DNA of 64,000 nucleotides from SB11 sp964584305 (GTDB lineage: Bacteria; Bacteroidota; Bacteroidia; UBA8524). Where the stretch lies: positions 62,001 through 126,000 of the forward strand of contig CAZOZL010000007.1 of assembly GCA_964584305.1 (NCBI GenBank), read 5' to 3'. The position numbers and the translations under genes were made by a program. Within the stretch, counting starts at the first letter, position 1. Each line of letters opens with the position of its first letter. Of this stretch, positions 1 through 9,406 are shown in pieces. The notes below the pieces were generated by a model. The model was not told the origin of the DNA. It saw only the letters and a program-made list of their open reading frames with translations, and did no database searches.

Positions 1-2222
1 AGGCAGTACAAAAACGCTATATGAGCGCAGCGGGTTTCAACACGCCTGATTTTGTGCTGATAAACCGTATTAATTGGGAGGAAGGCGAGAAAGATATTTT
101 TCTGTATGATATAAAAGCACATTTACAGTTTCCAGTAGTTATAAAACCCGCCAATCAAGGGTCGTCATTAGGGGTGAGTGTGGTACACCAGTACGATGCA
201 AATATTTTATCCGAAGCTATAAGCAAAGCCTTCTTTAAAACCACATTAACCAAAGCAATGTGGAGTGAACTGTCACAATATGAACAAGTTGAATATGTGC
301 GTACTACCTGCGACATTCGCGAAGGTTTGGGCTTGCCATTATTGCTTGATGGTAAGCAGATAGATTTACCCGATGAGGTGCTAAATACTATTAGTAACAA
401 GTTTAAAAATCAGGATATTATACTACTACAAGCTCTGCAAAACGAGAGTGAGGTATTGGTAGAAGAATTTGTAAAAGGACGTGAATTTTCGTGTATAGTG
501 ATACAAGATTTAGACGGCAACCCTATTGCTTTACCGCCCACTGAAATTATAAAAGGCAGTGAGATATTTGATTATCGTAGTAAGTATTTACCTGGTTTAT
601 CTCGTAAAATTACCCCTATTGAGTTGCCCGATGAGCATATAGAAAATGTCCGCAACCAAGCGGAGGAACTATATAGCTATTTCCGTTTCAACTGTTATGC
701 CCGTTTAGATGGTTTTATAAATGAGCAAGGCAAGGTTTTTTTAAACGACCCTAATACTACTTCGGGTATGATGCCCTCGTCATTTTTCTTCCACCAAGCG
801 GCAGAAGTGGGGCTTAATCCATCACAATTCCTAACCTATATTATATACACCAGCTTGCACCAACGTGCCGAAACCAGTATAGATAATTACCACTATATTC
901 AGTTGTTTACTCAACTAAAAAAACAATTAGAACAAAAAGAGAATAACACTAATAAGAAAAGGCGTATTGCAGTGATAATGGGCGGTTACTCCACCGAGCG
1001 GCATATTTCTATGGAAAGTGGACGCAATATTTACGAGAAATTAGCATCATCTGTTAAATACCAGCCTGTACCTGTTTTTTTAACGGGAAATGATGATGCG
1101 TTTGAATTATACAAAATACCCGTCAACATGATGTTGAAGGATAATACTGATGATATTGCTGATAAAGTACAGAACTATAAACCCAACGCTTATTTGCAAA
1201 AAATAATTGATGAGTGTGCGCCTGTGGTTAAATTGTTTGGTAGCGGTACTTTTGATGCTACTCCACAAGCTATTAGTATTGAAAAATTAGCTGAAATGGT
1301 TGATGGCGTATTTATAGCCTTACATGGCAGACCGGGCGAGGATGGTGTTATACAACAACATTTAGAGCGTGTGAAGCTGCCCTATAATGGTTCAGGTTAT
1401 AATAGTTCTCAAATCACTATAAATAAATATGATACGGCGGAGCTATTAGAAAAAAATGGATTTTCGGTAGCAGCACATTATTTAGCACAAAAAAGTGAGT
1501 GGCTAAAAGATAAAGATGCTTTTTATACTGCTGTACTTGCCGTTACAGGCTTGCCCATGATAGCAAAACCTGCTGATGATGGATGTAGCTCGGCAGTGAA
1601 AAAAATTAAAACTCGTGAGCAATTGGATGCTTTTGCACACTTAATATTTAGGGAAACAGCAAAACGCGAAGCGAGATACGAGGAAGAACTAAGCCTTATA
1701 CCTAAAGAAGAGTTTCCACAAAAAAACTATTTCTTGGCAGAGAAGTTTATAGATAAAAGTGATGCTAAGATATTTTTGGAGATAACAGGCGGCTTACTCA
1801 CCCATCATAAAAATGAGGGCATTGAGTATGAAATGTTTGAACCCAGTGAAACATTAGCCGAAAAAGAAATATTATCTCTTGAAGAGAAATTTTTGGCAGG
1901 GCAGGGGCAAAATATTACTCCAGCACGGTATGCAAAAAACACCTTAGAAAATAAAAGGATAGGCGAAGCCGTTAAAAGTGAGTTGAAACGTGTTGCCCAA
2001 CTATTAAATATTGAAGGATATGCCCGTATTGATGCTTTTATAAAAGTGGATACTAATGCTGCTGTGGAAGTTATATTTATTGAGGTAAATTCGTTGCCAG
2101 GTATGACCCCCGCCACCTGCATTTTTCATCAAAGTGCAATAAACGGATATATGCCCTATGAGTTTATTGATAAAATATTAGAATACGGTTTTAATAAAAA
2201 AACTAAAACACAGGCATCGTAA
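1..2222 (+). CDS. Double D-alanine--D-alanine ligase-type ATP-grasp protein (5' partial)
   Basis: The frame is open to base 3, so the start lies outside the window; the ATG at 21 is internal. The visible 739 codons hold two ATP-grasp units. The first lacks its N-terminal lobe but has the GSSLGV glycine loop near residue 55 and ends in DPNTTSGM (about bp 750-770). The second is a complete Ddl: MGGYSTERHIS near bp 978, HGRPGEDG near bp 1324, and the metal-binding EVNSLPGMT near bp 2083. Ddl joins two D-alanines for peptidoglycan precursors in the cytoplasm. The first unit carries Asp where the second has the metal-ligand Glu, and Ser for the following Pro, so it may be altered or specialised. 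The next gene starts within the stop codon (TAATG), which implies translational coupling. The Ddl assignment of the second unit is firm; the role of the first is open. Confidence 0.85.
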   Translation, partial: AVQKRYMSAAGFNTPDFVLINRINWEEGEKDIFLYDIKAHLQFPVVIKPANQGSSLGVSVVHQYDANILSEAISKAFFKTTLTKAMWSELSQYEQVEYVRTTCDIREGLGLPLLLDGKQIDLPDEVLNTISNKFKNQDIILLQALQNESEVLVEEFVKGREFSCIVIQDLDGNPIALPPTEIIKGSEIFDYRSKYLPGLSRKITPIELPDEHIENVRNQAEELYSYFRFNCYARLDGFINEQGKVFLNDPNTTSGMMPSSFFFHQAAEVGLNPSQFLTYIIYTSLHQRAETSIDNYHYIQLFTQLKKQLEQKENNTNKKRRIAVIMGGYSTERHISMESGRNIYEKLASSVKYQPVPVFLTGNDDAFELYKIPVNMMLKDNTDDIADKVQNYKPNAYLQKIIDECAPVVKLFGSGTFDATPQAISIEKLAEMVDGVFIALHGRPGEDGVIQQHLERVKLPYNGSGYNSSQITINKYDTAELLEKNGFSVAAHYLAQKSEWLKDKDAFYTAVLAVTGLPMIAKPADDGCSSAVKKIKTREQLDAFAHLIFRETAKREARYEEELSLIPKEEFPQKNYFLAEKFIDKSDAKIFLEITGGLLTHHKNEGIEYEMFEPSETLAEKEILSLEEKFLAGQGQNITPARYAKNTLENKRIGEAVKSELKRVAQLLNIEGYARIDAFIKVDTNAAVEVIFIEVNSLPGMTPATCIFHQSAINGYMPYEFIDKILEYGFNKKTKTQAS

Positions 2223-2992
2223 TGGCAAATAAATTCGTCAATAGAATAGTACAAGGTAAATGGTGGCAAAAACTGCTTATTGCTTTGGTAATGCTCGTTC
2301 TTTTTTTACTGTTTGTAAATTGGTTGTTAAAATACATAACCAATCATGGTGAAAGCCTACCAGTACCAAAAGTAGTAGGGCTTACGTATGATGAAGCCGC
2401 TAAAGTGCTTCAACAAAAAAACTTACGTTATATAGCCTACGACTCTGTATATGTACCCCAAGCCGAGCCTAATGAGATTATAAGTCAAAACCCCAGTGAT
2501 AGTTCGTTAGTTAAACGTAATCGTATGATTTATCTTACCATAAATGCTTTGGCTGTGCCTATTGTTGAAGTGCCCGATGTGCGTGAGATGAGTTTGCGGG
2601 AAGCCACCAGTGAATTGCAGCGTGCAGGTTTGCGGGTAGGTAAAATAACAAGTCGACCTGATATTACTACCAACTTTGTATTAGACCAACGCTATAAAGG
2701 GAAGTATATAAAAGAGGGAACAAAATTGGATAAAGGAAGTGCTATTGACTTGGTGGTGAGTAAAGGCGAAGAACCCGAAGATAACGAACTTACCGTTCCA
2801 AATTTAACGGGGCTATCGGCTGATGAAGCAACTATTGAGTTAAGCCTTTTAGGGCTAAACATAGGCGCAGTAACTTATGACGAAACAGTAACGGATAAAG
2901 AGTTTGCCATTATATACAAGCAATCGCTGCCTGCAAACAGCAAAACATATATAGGCAAAGAGATAGATATATATTTAAGTGAGGTGAAATAA
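2222..2992 (+). CDS. Membrane-anchored PASTA domain protein
   Basis: This 256-residue protein has a short basic N-terminus, one transmembrane helix (about residues 16-38) and three PASTA domains in tandem (about 47-112, 115-185 and 190-255). There is no kinase or transpeptidase domain. PASTA domains on penicillin-binding proteins and Ser/Thr kinases bind muropeptides or peptidoglycan, so a periplasmic, wall-sensing or wall-binding role is inferred. It follows a Ddl-type ligase with overlapping stop and start codons, which fits a cell-wall theme. The start is certain because of that coupling. No catalytic motif is seen, and the partner is unknown. Confidence 0.85.
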   Translation: MANKFVNRIVQGKWWQKLLIALVMLVLFLLFVNWLLKYITNHGESLPVPKVVGLTYDEAAKVLQQKNLRYIAYDSVYVPQAEPNEIISQNPSDSSLVKRNRMIYLTINALAVPIVEVPDVREMSLREATSELQRAGLRVGKITSRPDITTNFVLDQRYKGKYIKEGTKLDKGSAIDLVVSKGEEPEDNELTVPNLTGLSADEATIELSLLGLNIGAVTYDETVTDKEFAIIYKQSLPANSKTYIGKEIDIYLSEVK

Positions 2993-2996
2993 AACT

Positions 2997-4868
2997 ATGT
3001 TGAAAAGACTTATAGGCGTTTTTATAGTCCTATTTTTTGTATTAGATGTAACTGCACAACGTGGAGAAGAGGTATTACTACCTATACATTACAACCCAGC
3101 ATTGCAGCAGGCAACAAAGCAGCCTACCTATACATTTAATCGCAAAACAGGTATAAAAGATACTTTACAACTCCCTTTTTTCGATGATTTTTCTGCCAGC
3201 GAGGTATTTCCTAATGAAAACCGATGGACTACCAAAGATGCTTATATTAATACTGATTTTGTTACTCGTGCACCCAGTATTGGTGTAGCCACTTTAGATG
3301 CGCTGGATAGTACTGGTCGTCCCTATTTTAATATTCGTGCGGGTTTGCGTGGTGGTTGCGATACGCTTACTTCACAGCCTATTAATTTATCAACTCTAAA
3401 TGTAGGTAGCAATGTGTTTCTAAGTTTCTTTTACCAACTACAAGGGTTAAGTTTTTTTCCACTTAGTGGGCAAGATTCATTGGTGCTTCAGTTTAAAGAC
3501 ATAAATGGTTTTTGGTTTAATGAGTGGGTTATTTATGGTGCTGCGGCAAAACCTTTCGAGGCGGTAATTACGCAAGTAAATTCTGCAAAATATTTTCATG
3601 CGGGTTTTCAGTTTAGGTTTATCAATTACCAAGAGTATTTAGGCGGCGTAGGGCAATGGCATATAGACTATGTGTATATGGAGCGTAACCGTACTGCCAG
3701 CGATACTATTTTTAGTGATGTAGCCATTGCTGCAAAACCTAATTCATTCCTTAACGAGTACCAAGAAATGCCGTATAAGCAGTTTAGCGGTTTCGAGAGT
3801 AGCGAAATAGCCTCAACTGTTAATGGTTTGCTTAGTAATATGGGCGATGTAGGGCGTACAGTGGATGTTTTTAACCGTGAGGTAAGAGACCCAAACAATA
3901 ACTTAATTATTAACTCGCCACGTTCGGGATTTGCTATTGGAGCGAAAGACCATTTAGCGGTAAATTTTGGTGCAACACCCATTACTCCCCCACTAAGTAC
4001 GGATACCGTTATATATACCATTAGCGAGTATTTAAAAATTACAGGGGCTAATTTTAGAACAAATAACGATTCGGTAGGGCGAAAGCTGACTTTCGGCAAT
4101 TGGTACGCCTATGATGATGGCACTGCCGAAACAGGGTATGGCTTGCGCAGAGGACAAGGTAAAATAGCGTATAAATTCAGCGTAAATAAACCTGATACAC
4201 TTAGGGCAATATCTGTATATTTCTTTCAGGCAGAAGATACTGTGAAAAGAGTATTTAATCTTACTGTTTGGAATAGTATTGAACCTAATGGATTTGGCGA
4301 AAGTATTGCTTATCAACAACAAATTATTTCTCCTACCTATACCGATAGTATTAATGGTTTTCATACCTATGCCTTAGATAGTGCCATTGCTGTTACCGAT
4401 AGCTTTTATATTGGCTGGGAACAAAATACAGAGTTTCTTTTAAATGTGGGTTGGGATAGAAACTATATGCTTGAGGGAGATACAATACCCAATCCTAATT
4501 TATATTTTAACTCAACAGGTAAGTGGTTTACCTCGTTTATACCAGGTACATTAATGATGCGCCCACACTTGGGTGATAATTTTTTAGATACTATTACAGT
4601 AGGTGTTAAAGAAATAATAGCCACACAAAAAAGAACCGTAAAAGTATATCCTAACCCTGCCACTAAGCAGTTGTGGATAGATTTGGATAAAAATGAAAAC
4701 TATAACTATATAATTACTGATATAGCGGGAAAAGAAGTATTAACAGGAAGGCTAATAGCACAAAAAAGACAGCCAATAAATATTAGTCGTTTGACAAATG
4801 GTTTATATTTTATAAATTTACATAACCCTAAGCAAGGAGTATTTCAGGCAAAATTTATTAAACAATAG
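2997..4868 (+). CDS. Secreted protein with T9SS type A sorting domain
   Basis: This 623-residue protein begins with a signal peptide (hydrophobic residues 6-17, cleavage near TAQ) and ends with a T9SS type A sorting domain of about 75 residues (VYPNPATKQ, NGLYFI, KFIKQ end). T9SS cargo is exported to the periplasm by Sec, moved through the outer membrane and anchored or released. The roughly 530-residue middle is rich in beta-strand-forming, Asp/Asn and aromatic residues. I recognise no enzyme motif in it. It sits 4 bp after the PASTA gene and 2 bp before the rhodanese gene, so it is probably part of the same transcript. Function unknown. Confidence 0.85.
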   Translation: MLKRLIGVFIVLFFVLDVTAQRGEEVLLPIHYNPALQQATKQPTYTFNRKTGIKDTLQLPFFDDFSASEVFPNENRWTTKDAYINTDFVTRAPSIGVATLDALDSTGRPYFNIRAGLRGGCDTLTSQPINLSTLNVGSNVFLSFFYQLQGLSFFPLSGQDSLVLQFKDINGFWFNEWVIYGAAAKPFEAVITQVNSAKYFHAGFQFRFINYQEYLGGVGQWHIDYVYMERNRTASDTIFSDVAIAAKPNSFLNEYQEMPYKQFSGFESSEIASTVNGLLSNMGDVGRTVDVFNREVRDPNNNLIINSPRSGFAIGAKDHLAVNFGATPITPPLSTDTVIYTISEYLKITGANFRTNNDSVGRKLTFGNWYAYDDGTAETGYGLRRGQGKIAYKFSVNKPDTLRAISVYFFQAEDTVKRVFNLTVWNSIEPNGFGESIAYQQQIISPTYTDSINGFHTYALDSAIAVTDSFYIGWEQNTEFLLNVGWDRNYMLEGDTIPNPNLYFNSTGKWFTSFIPGTLMMRPHLGDNFLDTITVGVKEIIATQKRTVKVYPNPATKQLWIDLDKNENYNYIITDIAGKEVLTGRLIAQKRQPINISRLTNGLYFINLHNPKQGVFQAKFIKQ

Positions 4869-4870
4869 AT

Positions 4871-5182
4871 ATGGACGATATAACCGTTGAAGAATTAAAA
4901 AAACGTATGGATAATGGCGAAGACCTTATTGTAATTGATGTACGTGAACCCCATGAATATGAAGAGTTTAATATTGGCGCACGCCTAATACCTTTAGGCA
5001 CACTGCACAATGTAGTAGAAGAGCTGGAAGACCTTAAAGACGAGGAAATAATAATACACTGCCGTAGCGGCGCACGCAGTGGGCAAGCAAAAATCTACTT
5101 ACAATCTATTGGATTTAATAAAGTACGCAACATGATAGGCGGAGTTATTGACTGGCAATTAAAATATAGTGTTAGTAGCTAA
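4871..5182 (+). CDS. Rhodanese-like domain protein
   Basis: This is a single-domain rhodanese of 103 residues, the usual size for stand-alone GlpE/PspE-type proteins, with no signal peptide. It has the CH2A-like DVREPHEY motif (about 23-30) and the active-site loop CRSGARS with Cys64 and an Arg five residues later. It probably carries sulfane sulfur as a Cys persulfide in the cytoplasm. It is the last gene of the operon that starts with the Ddl-like ligase and is followed by a terminator. Its link to the upstream wall genes is not evident from sequence. Confidence 0.9.
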   Translation: MDDITVEELKKRMDNGEDLIVIDVREPHEYEEFNIGARLIPLGTLHNVVEELEDLKDEEIIIHCRSGARSGQAKIYLQSIGFNKVRNMIGGVIDWQLKYSVSS

Positions 5183-5206
5183 ATAATTTTTTGTAATTTA
5201 TTTGAA

Positions 5207-5235
5207 TAAAAGCCCTCTTCGTGAGGGTTTTTTTT
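5207..5235 (+). terminator. Rho-independent terminator
   Basis: A CCCTC / GAGGG stem with loop TTCGT is extended by A-T pairs and followed by eight T. It lies 25 bp after the rhodanese stop codon and closes the operon. Confidence 0.85.
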
Positions 5236-5237
5236 GT

Positions 5238-5929
5238 GGGTATAAGCGATGTTGCATCAACCCCTACCAATGTATTTCAGTTTTTACCTGTACCGCAACT
5301 TGGCTTCCCCGTAAGGGGAAGGGTACTTATTTGGTTGTGCTAATAAGTTAATTTGGAAGGGGTTGTTATACCTGTACAACACTGCCACAAATCCCCTCAT
5401 TGCGAGATTGTCTTCTTAGACAAACGTGGCAATCTGCATGGTGTGATGCAAAGGATTGCCTCGCAATGAGGGTATAAGCGATGTTGCATCAACCCCTACC
5501 AATGTATTGTAGTTTTTACCTGTACCACAATTTGGCTTCCCCTTTAGGGGAAGGGTACTTATTTAGGTTCTGCTAATAGTTAATTTGGAAGGGGGTGTTA
5601 TACCTGTACAACACTAACACAAATCCCGTCATTGCGAGTATGCCTTCTTAGGCAAACGTGGCAATCTGCATGGTGTGATAGGCAAAGGATTGCTTCGCAA
5701 AGCCTCGCAATGAGGGTATAAGCGAAGTTGCATCAACCCCTACCAATGTATTGTAGTTTTTACCTGTACCGCAATTTGGCTTCCCCTTAAGAGGAAGGGT
5801 ACTTATTTGATTGTGCTAATAGTTAATTTGGAAGGGGGTGTTATACCTGTACAACACTGCCACAAATCAACGTCATTGCGAGATTGTCTTCTTAGGCAAA
5901 CGTGGCAATCTGTATGATGTGATGCAAAG
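5238..5929. repeat. Three tandem copies of a composite ~230-bp repeat
   Basis: Copies begin at 5238, 5470 and 5714, each at GGGTATAAGCG; they are 232, 244 and about 216 bp. Each has part A (AACCCCTACCAATGTATT, then the palindrome CTTCCCC/GGGGAAG as at 5304-5321, ending near GGAAGGGGTTGTTATACC) and part B, a hairpin-prone segment. In copy 1 part B is bounded by the 11-bp inverted repeat CTCATTGCGAG (5396-5406) and CTCGCAATGAG (5460-5470). The array fills the 750-bp gap between the rhodanese and GT9 genes and reaches to within 4 bp of the GT9 stop. No ORF or transposase is seen. Degenerate copies lie near 20950, 26730, 31300, 47640 and 62510-62680. Confidence 0.9.
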
Positions 5930-5932
5930 AGA

Positions 5933-6928
5933 TTATAGCCCCTCCACCATTTTGTTTATATCAATGCTTAATGCACATTTAAAATGCCCTTTGGGGCAGG
6001 CTTTATGCCCGTGTAATCCACAAGGGCGGCAATCCAATTGTAAATCGGTTTCTATTACAACTCCGTTATCGCTTAGTGGGGTAAAGCCAAATTCTTTTAC
6101 TGTGCTGCAAAAAATGGCTCGTGAGGGGGCGTTTATAGCACTTGCCAAATGTAGTGGGGCAGAATCGTTCGTATAATTCATTACCGCATCTTGAAACAGT
6201 GCCGTAGTTTGTAATAAATTTAGTTTTCCTGCTAAGTTTTTTAAGGTAATCCGTTTATTGTTTGCAACATTAATAATACTATCTACAAACGCTGTATCAC
6301 CAGTTGCACCTACAAAATAGACTGCAATAGGCGAGGGGATAGCATTTAAAAACTCTATCCATTTTTCTTTTGGAAATTGCTTGGTAAACCAAACCGATGC
6401 AGGGGCAATACATATATAGGGTGTTGTTTTATAGGTAGCCACTTTTTCATAATCTGTTTTTGTAGGATATAGTTTAGGCTTGGCAACAGTATTATCTGTA
6501 ATGGCAGCTATTAGCTGGTGGTTGCGTGCTATCTCGTGTTGGTTGTATTGGTGTGCTATTTTAGTAGTAAACAAAAAGGAAAGTGGATTTTTTTTAAACC
6601 CTATTTTTTGCTTTGCCCCCGAGAAGGCAGTAAGCCACCCTGATGCTGCAAAACGCTGTAAATTGACCACAAACTCATACTTGTTTTTTTTTATAGTTTT
6701 AAGAATGTTTAGCAAGTTTTTATACTTGCCATTTTTCTTGTCCCATACTAATAGCTGGTGTATAAAAGGATGCTGATGAAACAAACCCTCATTCCCTTTA
6801 CGAACTAATAAGTGTATTTCTGCATTGGGATAGTACTGGTGCAACTTCTCTAATACCCCAGTAGCTAATATGGCATCGCCAATAAAAGCAGTTTGTATAA
6901 CAAGAATTTTGTTTAGAGCATCAGGCAT
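5933..6928 (-). CDS. Glycosyltransferase family 9 (heptosyltransferase-like)
   Basis: This 331-residue protein is close to the usual length of ADP-heptose:LPS heptosyltransferases. The N-terminal Rossmann start ILVIQTAFIGDAILATG (about 8-24) and the donor-site motif NDSAPLHLASA (about 253-263) are diagnostic for GT9. The C-terminal part contains a Cys-rich CRPCGLHGHKACPKG segment seen in many Bacteroidota members. It probably adds a sugar to the LPS core at the inner face of the inner membrane. It reads away from dapD, 32 bp downstream of the dapD stop, and may be cotranscribed with it. The exact sugar cannot be read from sequence. Confidence 0.85.
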   Translation of the reverse strand: MPDALNKILVIQTAFIGDAILATGVLEKLHQYYPNAEIHLLVRKGNEGLFHQHPFIHQLLVWDKKNGKYKNLLNILKTIKKNKYEFVVNLQRFAASGWLTAFSGAKQKIGFKKNPLSFLFTTKIAHQYNQHEIARNHQLIAAITDNTVAKPKLYPTKTDYEKVATYKTTPYICIAPASVWFTKQFPKEKWIEFLNAIPSPIAVYFVGATGDTAFVDSIINVANNKRITLKNLAGKLNLLQTTALFQDAVMNYTNDSAPLHLASAINAPSRAIFCSTVKEFGFTPLSDNGVVIETDLQLDCRPCGLHGHKACPKGHFKCALSIDINKMVEGL

Positions 6929-6960
6929 TTATAGTATAAAGCATAAAAATTACTACTATT

Positions 6961-7776
6961 TTACACTGCCACATCGTGTTCTCGTAGGGCATCATTAAGG
7001 CTTGTTTTCAGGTCGGTACTGGGTTTTCGTTGTCCAATAATTATGGCACAAGGCACTTGGTAATTTCCTGCGGGGAAGGTTTTGGTATAACTACCAGGTA
7101 TTACCACGCTACGTTCTGGCACATAGCCTTTGGTTTCTTTAGGCTCTGCATTAGTAACATCAATAATTTTGGTGCTTTTGGTTAAAGTAACTCCAGCCCC
7201 TAAAACAGCCTCTTTACCTACTCTAACTCCCTCAACCACTATACAGCGTGAGCCTATAAATGCACCATCTTCTATTATAACAGGGGCTGCTTGTACAGGT
7301 TCTAACACACCGCCAATGCCTACACCACCACTAAGGTGTACATTTTTCCCTACTTGTGCACAACTGCCTACCGTAGCCCACGTATCTACCATTGTGCCTG
7401 CATCAACATAAGCACCAATATTTACATAACTGGGCATTAGTATTACTCCTTTAGATATATATGCACCATAACGAGCCACTGCATGAGGGACTACCCTTAT
7501 GCCCAATTTTTCATACCCTGTTTTTAAACGCATTTTGTCGTGAAACTCAAAAGGACCTACCGTTGTGGTTTCCATTTTGCGAATAGGGAAATACATTATT
7601 ACTGCTTTCTTTACCCAATCGTTCACCTGCCAGCCGTTTGCAGTAGGTGCTGCAACTCTAAGTTTCCCTTTGTCTAAGTCATCTATCAAGTTGTTTATAA
7701 TAGCCTGTACATCAGGGTCTTTCAAAAGGGTTCTGTCTTCCCAAGCGGCATTAATAATATCTATTGTTTGTGGCAT
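6961..7776 (-). CDS. dapD: Tetrahydrodipicolinate N-succinyltransferase
   Basis: This 271-residue protein has the standard length and features of DapD: a helical N-terminal domain and a left-handed beta-helix of hexapeptide repeats (about 95-230; for example GVILMPSYVNIGAYVDAG and GKNVHLSGGVGIGGVL). It transfers succinyl from succinyl-CoA to tetrahydrodipicolinate in the diaminopimelate/lysine pathway, supplying peptidoglycan. No other dap gene is nearby; the gene is followed on the same strand by the GT9 gene. The assignment is secure by family likeness along the full length. Confidence 0.95.
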   Translation of the reverse strand: MPQTIDIINAAWEDRTLLKDPDVQAIINNLIDDLDKGKLRVAAPTANGWQVNDWVKKAVIMYFPIRKMETTTVGPFEFHDKMRLKTGYEKLGIRVVPHAVARYGAYISKGVILMPSYVNIGAYVDAGTMVDTWATVGSCAQVGKNVHLSGGVGIGGVLEPVQAAPVIIEDGAFIGSRCIVVEGVRVGKEAVLGAGVTLTKSTKIIDVTNAEPKETKGYVPERSVVIPGSYTKTFPAGNYQVPCAIIIGQRKPSTDLKTSLNDALREHDVAV

Positions 7777-7809
7777 TGTTGTTTTATTTTAACAGCAAAT
7801 TTCTAATAT

Positions 7810-7818
7810 TAATTTTGC
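7810..7818 (+). promoter_or_regulatory. Probable -7 promoter box (TAATTTTGC)
   Basis: Matches the Bacteroidota -7 consensus TAnnTTTG and lies 31 bp upstream of the GNAT/nitrilase ATG. No good -33 TTG at the usual distance. Confidence 0.55.
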
Positions 7819-7848
7819 AGTGCCAAAATTAAATGGTACAATAAGCTA

Positions 7849-9387
7849 ATGTCGCAGATAAGAAGACGCAAAAAACCCCGAATTATACAACGTACCGCTA
7901 CGTCTGATGACTTTAGTGAAATAATAAAATTATCGAAATTATGTTTCCCTGAGCATAAACCGTGGCAACAAGAAATGTTAGAAAGCCAGATTGTTACTTT
8001 TCCTGATGGGATGCAAATAATAGAGTATGATAAGGAGGTGGTGGGAAGTGCTATAAGCCTTATTGTGAATATGGATGACTATACAGACAACCATACTTGG
8101 GCAGAAATTAGTGATAATGGCTATATCACCAATCACGATGCTGAGGGAGATACCCTGTATGGTATAGAAATAATGGTTCATCCTGATTATCAAGGCTTAA
8201 AAATTGGTCGTCGGTTATACGAGATGCGTATAGAATTATGCGAAGACTTGAATTTGAAAGAAATATTAATTGGGGGTAGAATACCCAGCTATCATAAATA
8301 CGAAGATGAGTTTGGCGCACGTGCTTATTTGAAACGTGTACAGAGTAAAAAAATTAAAGACCCTATTGTAAATTTTCAAATATCGCAAGGGTTTCAGATT
8401 AGAAAGGTAATAAAAGACTATTTGCCTGCCGATTGGGAAAGTGGAGGCTACGGCATTTTAATGGAGTGGGTAAATATAGATTATGTGCCTGAAACATCTG
8501 CACGCAGTGTGTTAATGAAAAATATACGCATTTGTTGCATACAATACGAGTTACGAAAAATTGAAAAGTTTGAAGACTTTGCTCGCCAATGCGAATTTTT
8601 TACTGATGTTGCCTCAAACTATAAGTCTGATTTTGCTCTTTTTCCAGAGTTATTCACTACCCAGTTATTATCGTTTATAGATGCGAAGGGAATGAGCATT
8701 GATGAAAGTGTACGGAAGTTAGATAATTTTACCCAAGACTATATAAACCTATTTTCTCGCTTATCGCTGGAGTATAATATAAACATTATTGCAGGGACAC
8801 ACCTAGTGGTAGAGGGTGATGACTTATACAATGTATCGTATTTATTTAAGCGAGATGGTACTTACGAAAAACAATATAAAATACACATAACTGCCAATGA
8901 GGCTAAATGGTGGGGAGTGAGACCAGGTAATGAAATAAAAGTGTTTAATACCGATTGTGGTAAAATTGGTATTAATATTTGTTACGATGTAGAGTTTCCT
9001 GAAGTAGCTCGCATAATGGCGCAAAAAGGAGCTAAGGTTATTTTTGTACCCTTTTGCACAGATGAGCGGCACGGATATTTAAGGGTTAAATTATGCTCGC
9101 AAGCCAGAGCCATTGAAAACCAAATATATGTGGCTACGGCGGGTACTATTGGCAACATACCATCAGTAGATAATATGGATATTAACTATGCCCAAAGTGG
9201 TATATACACCCCCAGCGATTTTGCTTTTCCGCCCGAAGCCGTTGCAGGCGAGTGTAGTCCTAACTTAGAAACAGTGGTTATAGCCGATTTGGATTTGGCT
9301 GCCATAGAACGCACTCGAAAAAGCGGTACAGTAACCAACTGGAAAGATAAACGAGATGATATTTATAAAACCCAAGAGATAGTATAG
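7849..9387 (+). CDS. GNAT acetyltransferase / carbon-nitrogen hydrolase fusion
   Basis: The protein is 512 residues. Residues ~15-210 form a GNAT domain with the acetyl-CoA loop QGLKIGRRLYE (about 118-128). Residues ~225-505 form a nitrilase-superfamily amidase with the catalytic triad in place: Glu267 (FPELF), Lys344 (KIHITANE) and Cys378 (NICYDVEFPE). Fusions of this type are known in Bacteroidota and other phyla, but their substrate is not established. One possible logic is paired acylation and deacylation of an amine or amide. It starts behind a TAATTTTGC promoter box and runs convergently towards the amino-acid dehydrogenase, so it is probably a single-gene transcript. Confidence 0.9.
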   Translation: MSQIRRRKKPRIIQRTATSDDFSEIIKLSKLCFPEHKPWQQEMLESQIVTFPDGMQIIEYDKEVVGSAISLIVNMDDYTDNHTWAEISDNGYITNHDAEGDTLYGIEIMVHPDYQGLKIGRRLYEMRIELCEDLNLKEILIGGRIPSYHKYEDEFGARAYLKRVQSKKIKDPIVNFQISQGFQIRKVIKDYLPADWESGGYGILMEWVNIDYVPETSARSVLMKNIRICCIQYELRKIEKFEDFARQCEFFTDVASNYKSDFALFPELFTTQLLSFIDAKGMSIDESVRKLDNFTQDYINLFSRLSLEYNINIIAGTHLVVEGDDLYNVSYLFKRDGTYEKQYKIHITANEAKWWGVRPGNEIKVFNTDCGKIGINICYDVEFPEVARIMAQKGAKVIFVPFCTDERHGYLRVKLCSQARAIENQIYVATAGTIGNIPSVDNMDINYAQSGIYTPSDFAFPPEAVAGECSPNLETVVIADLDLAAIERTRKSGTVTNWKDKRDDIYKTQEIV

Positions 9388-9406
9388 GTAAAGGGGGTTA
9401 GGGCTT

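Noticed and set aside
5238..5929. Tandem repeats as a possible CRISPR array
   Set aside because: Units are about 230 bp with near-complete identity between copies; there are no short unique spacers and no cas genes.
5838..6176. Plus-strand frame of 112 residues
   Set aside because: It runs through the repeat and antisense to the GT9 gene, with no family likeness.
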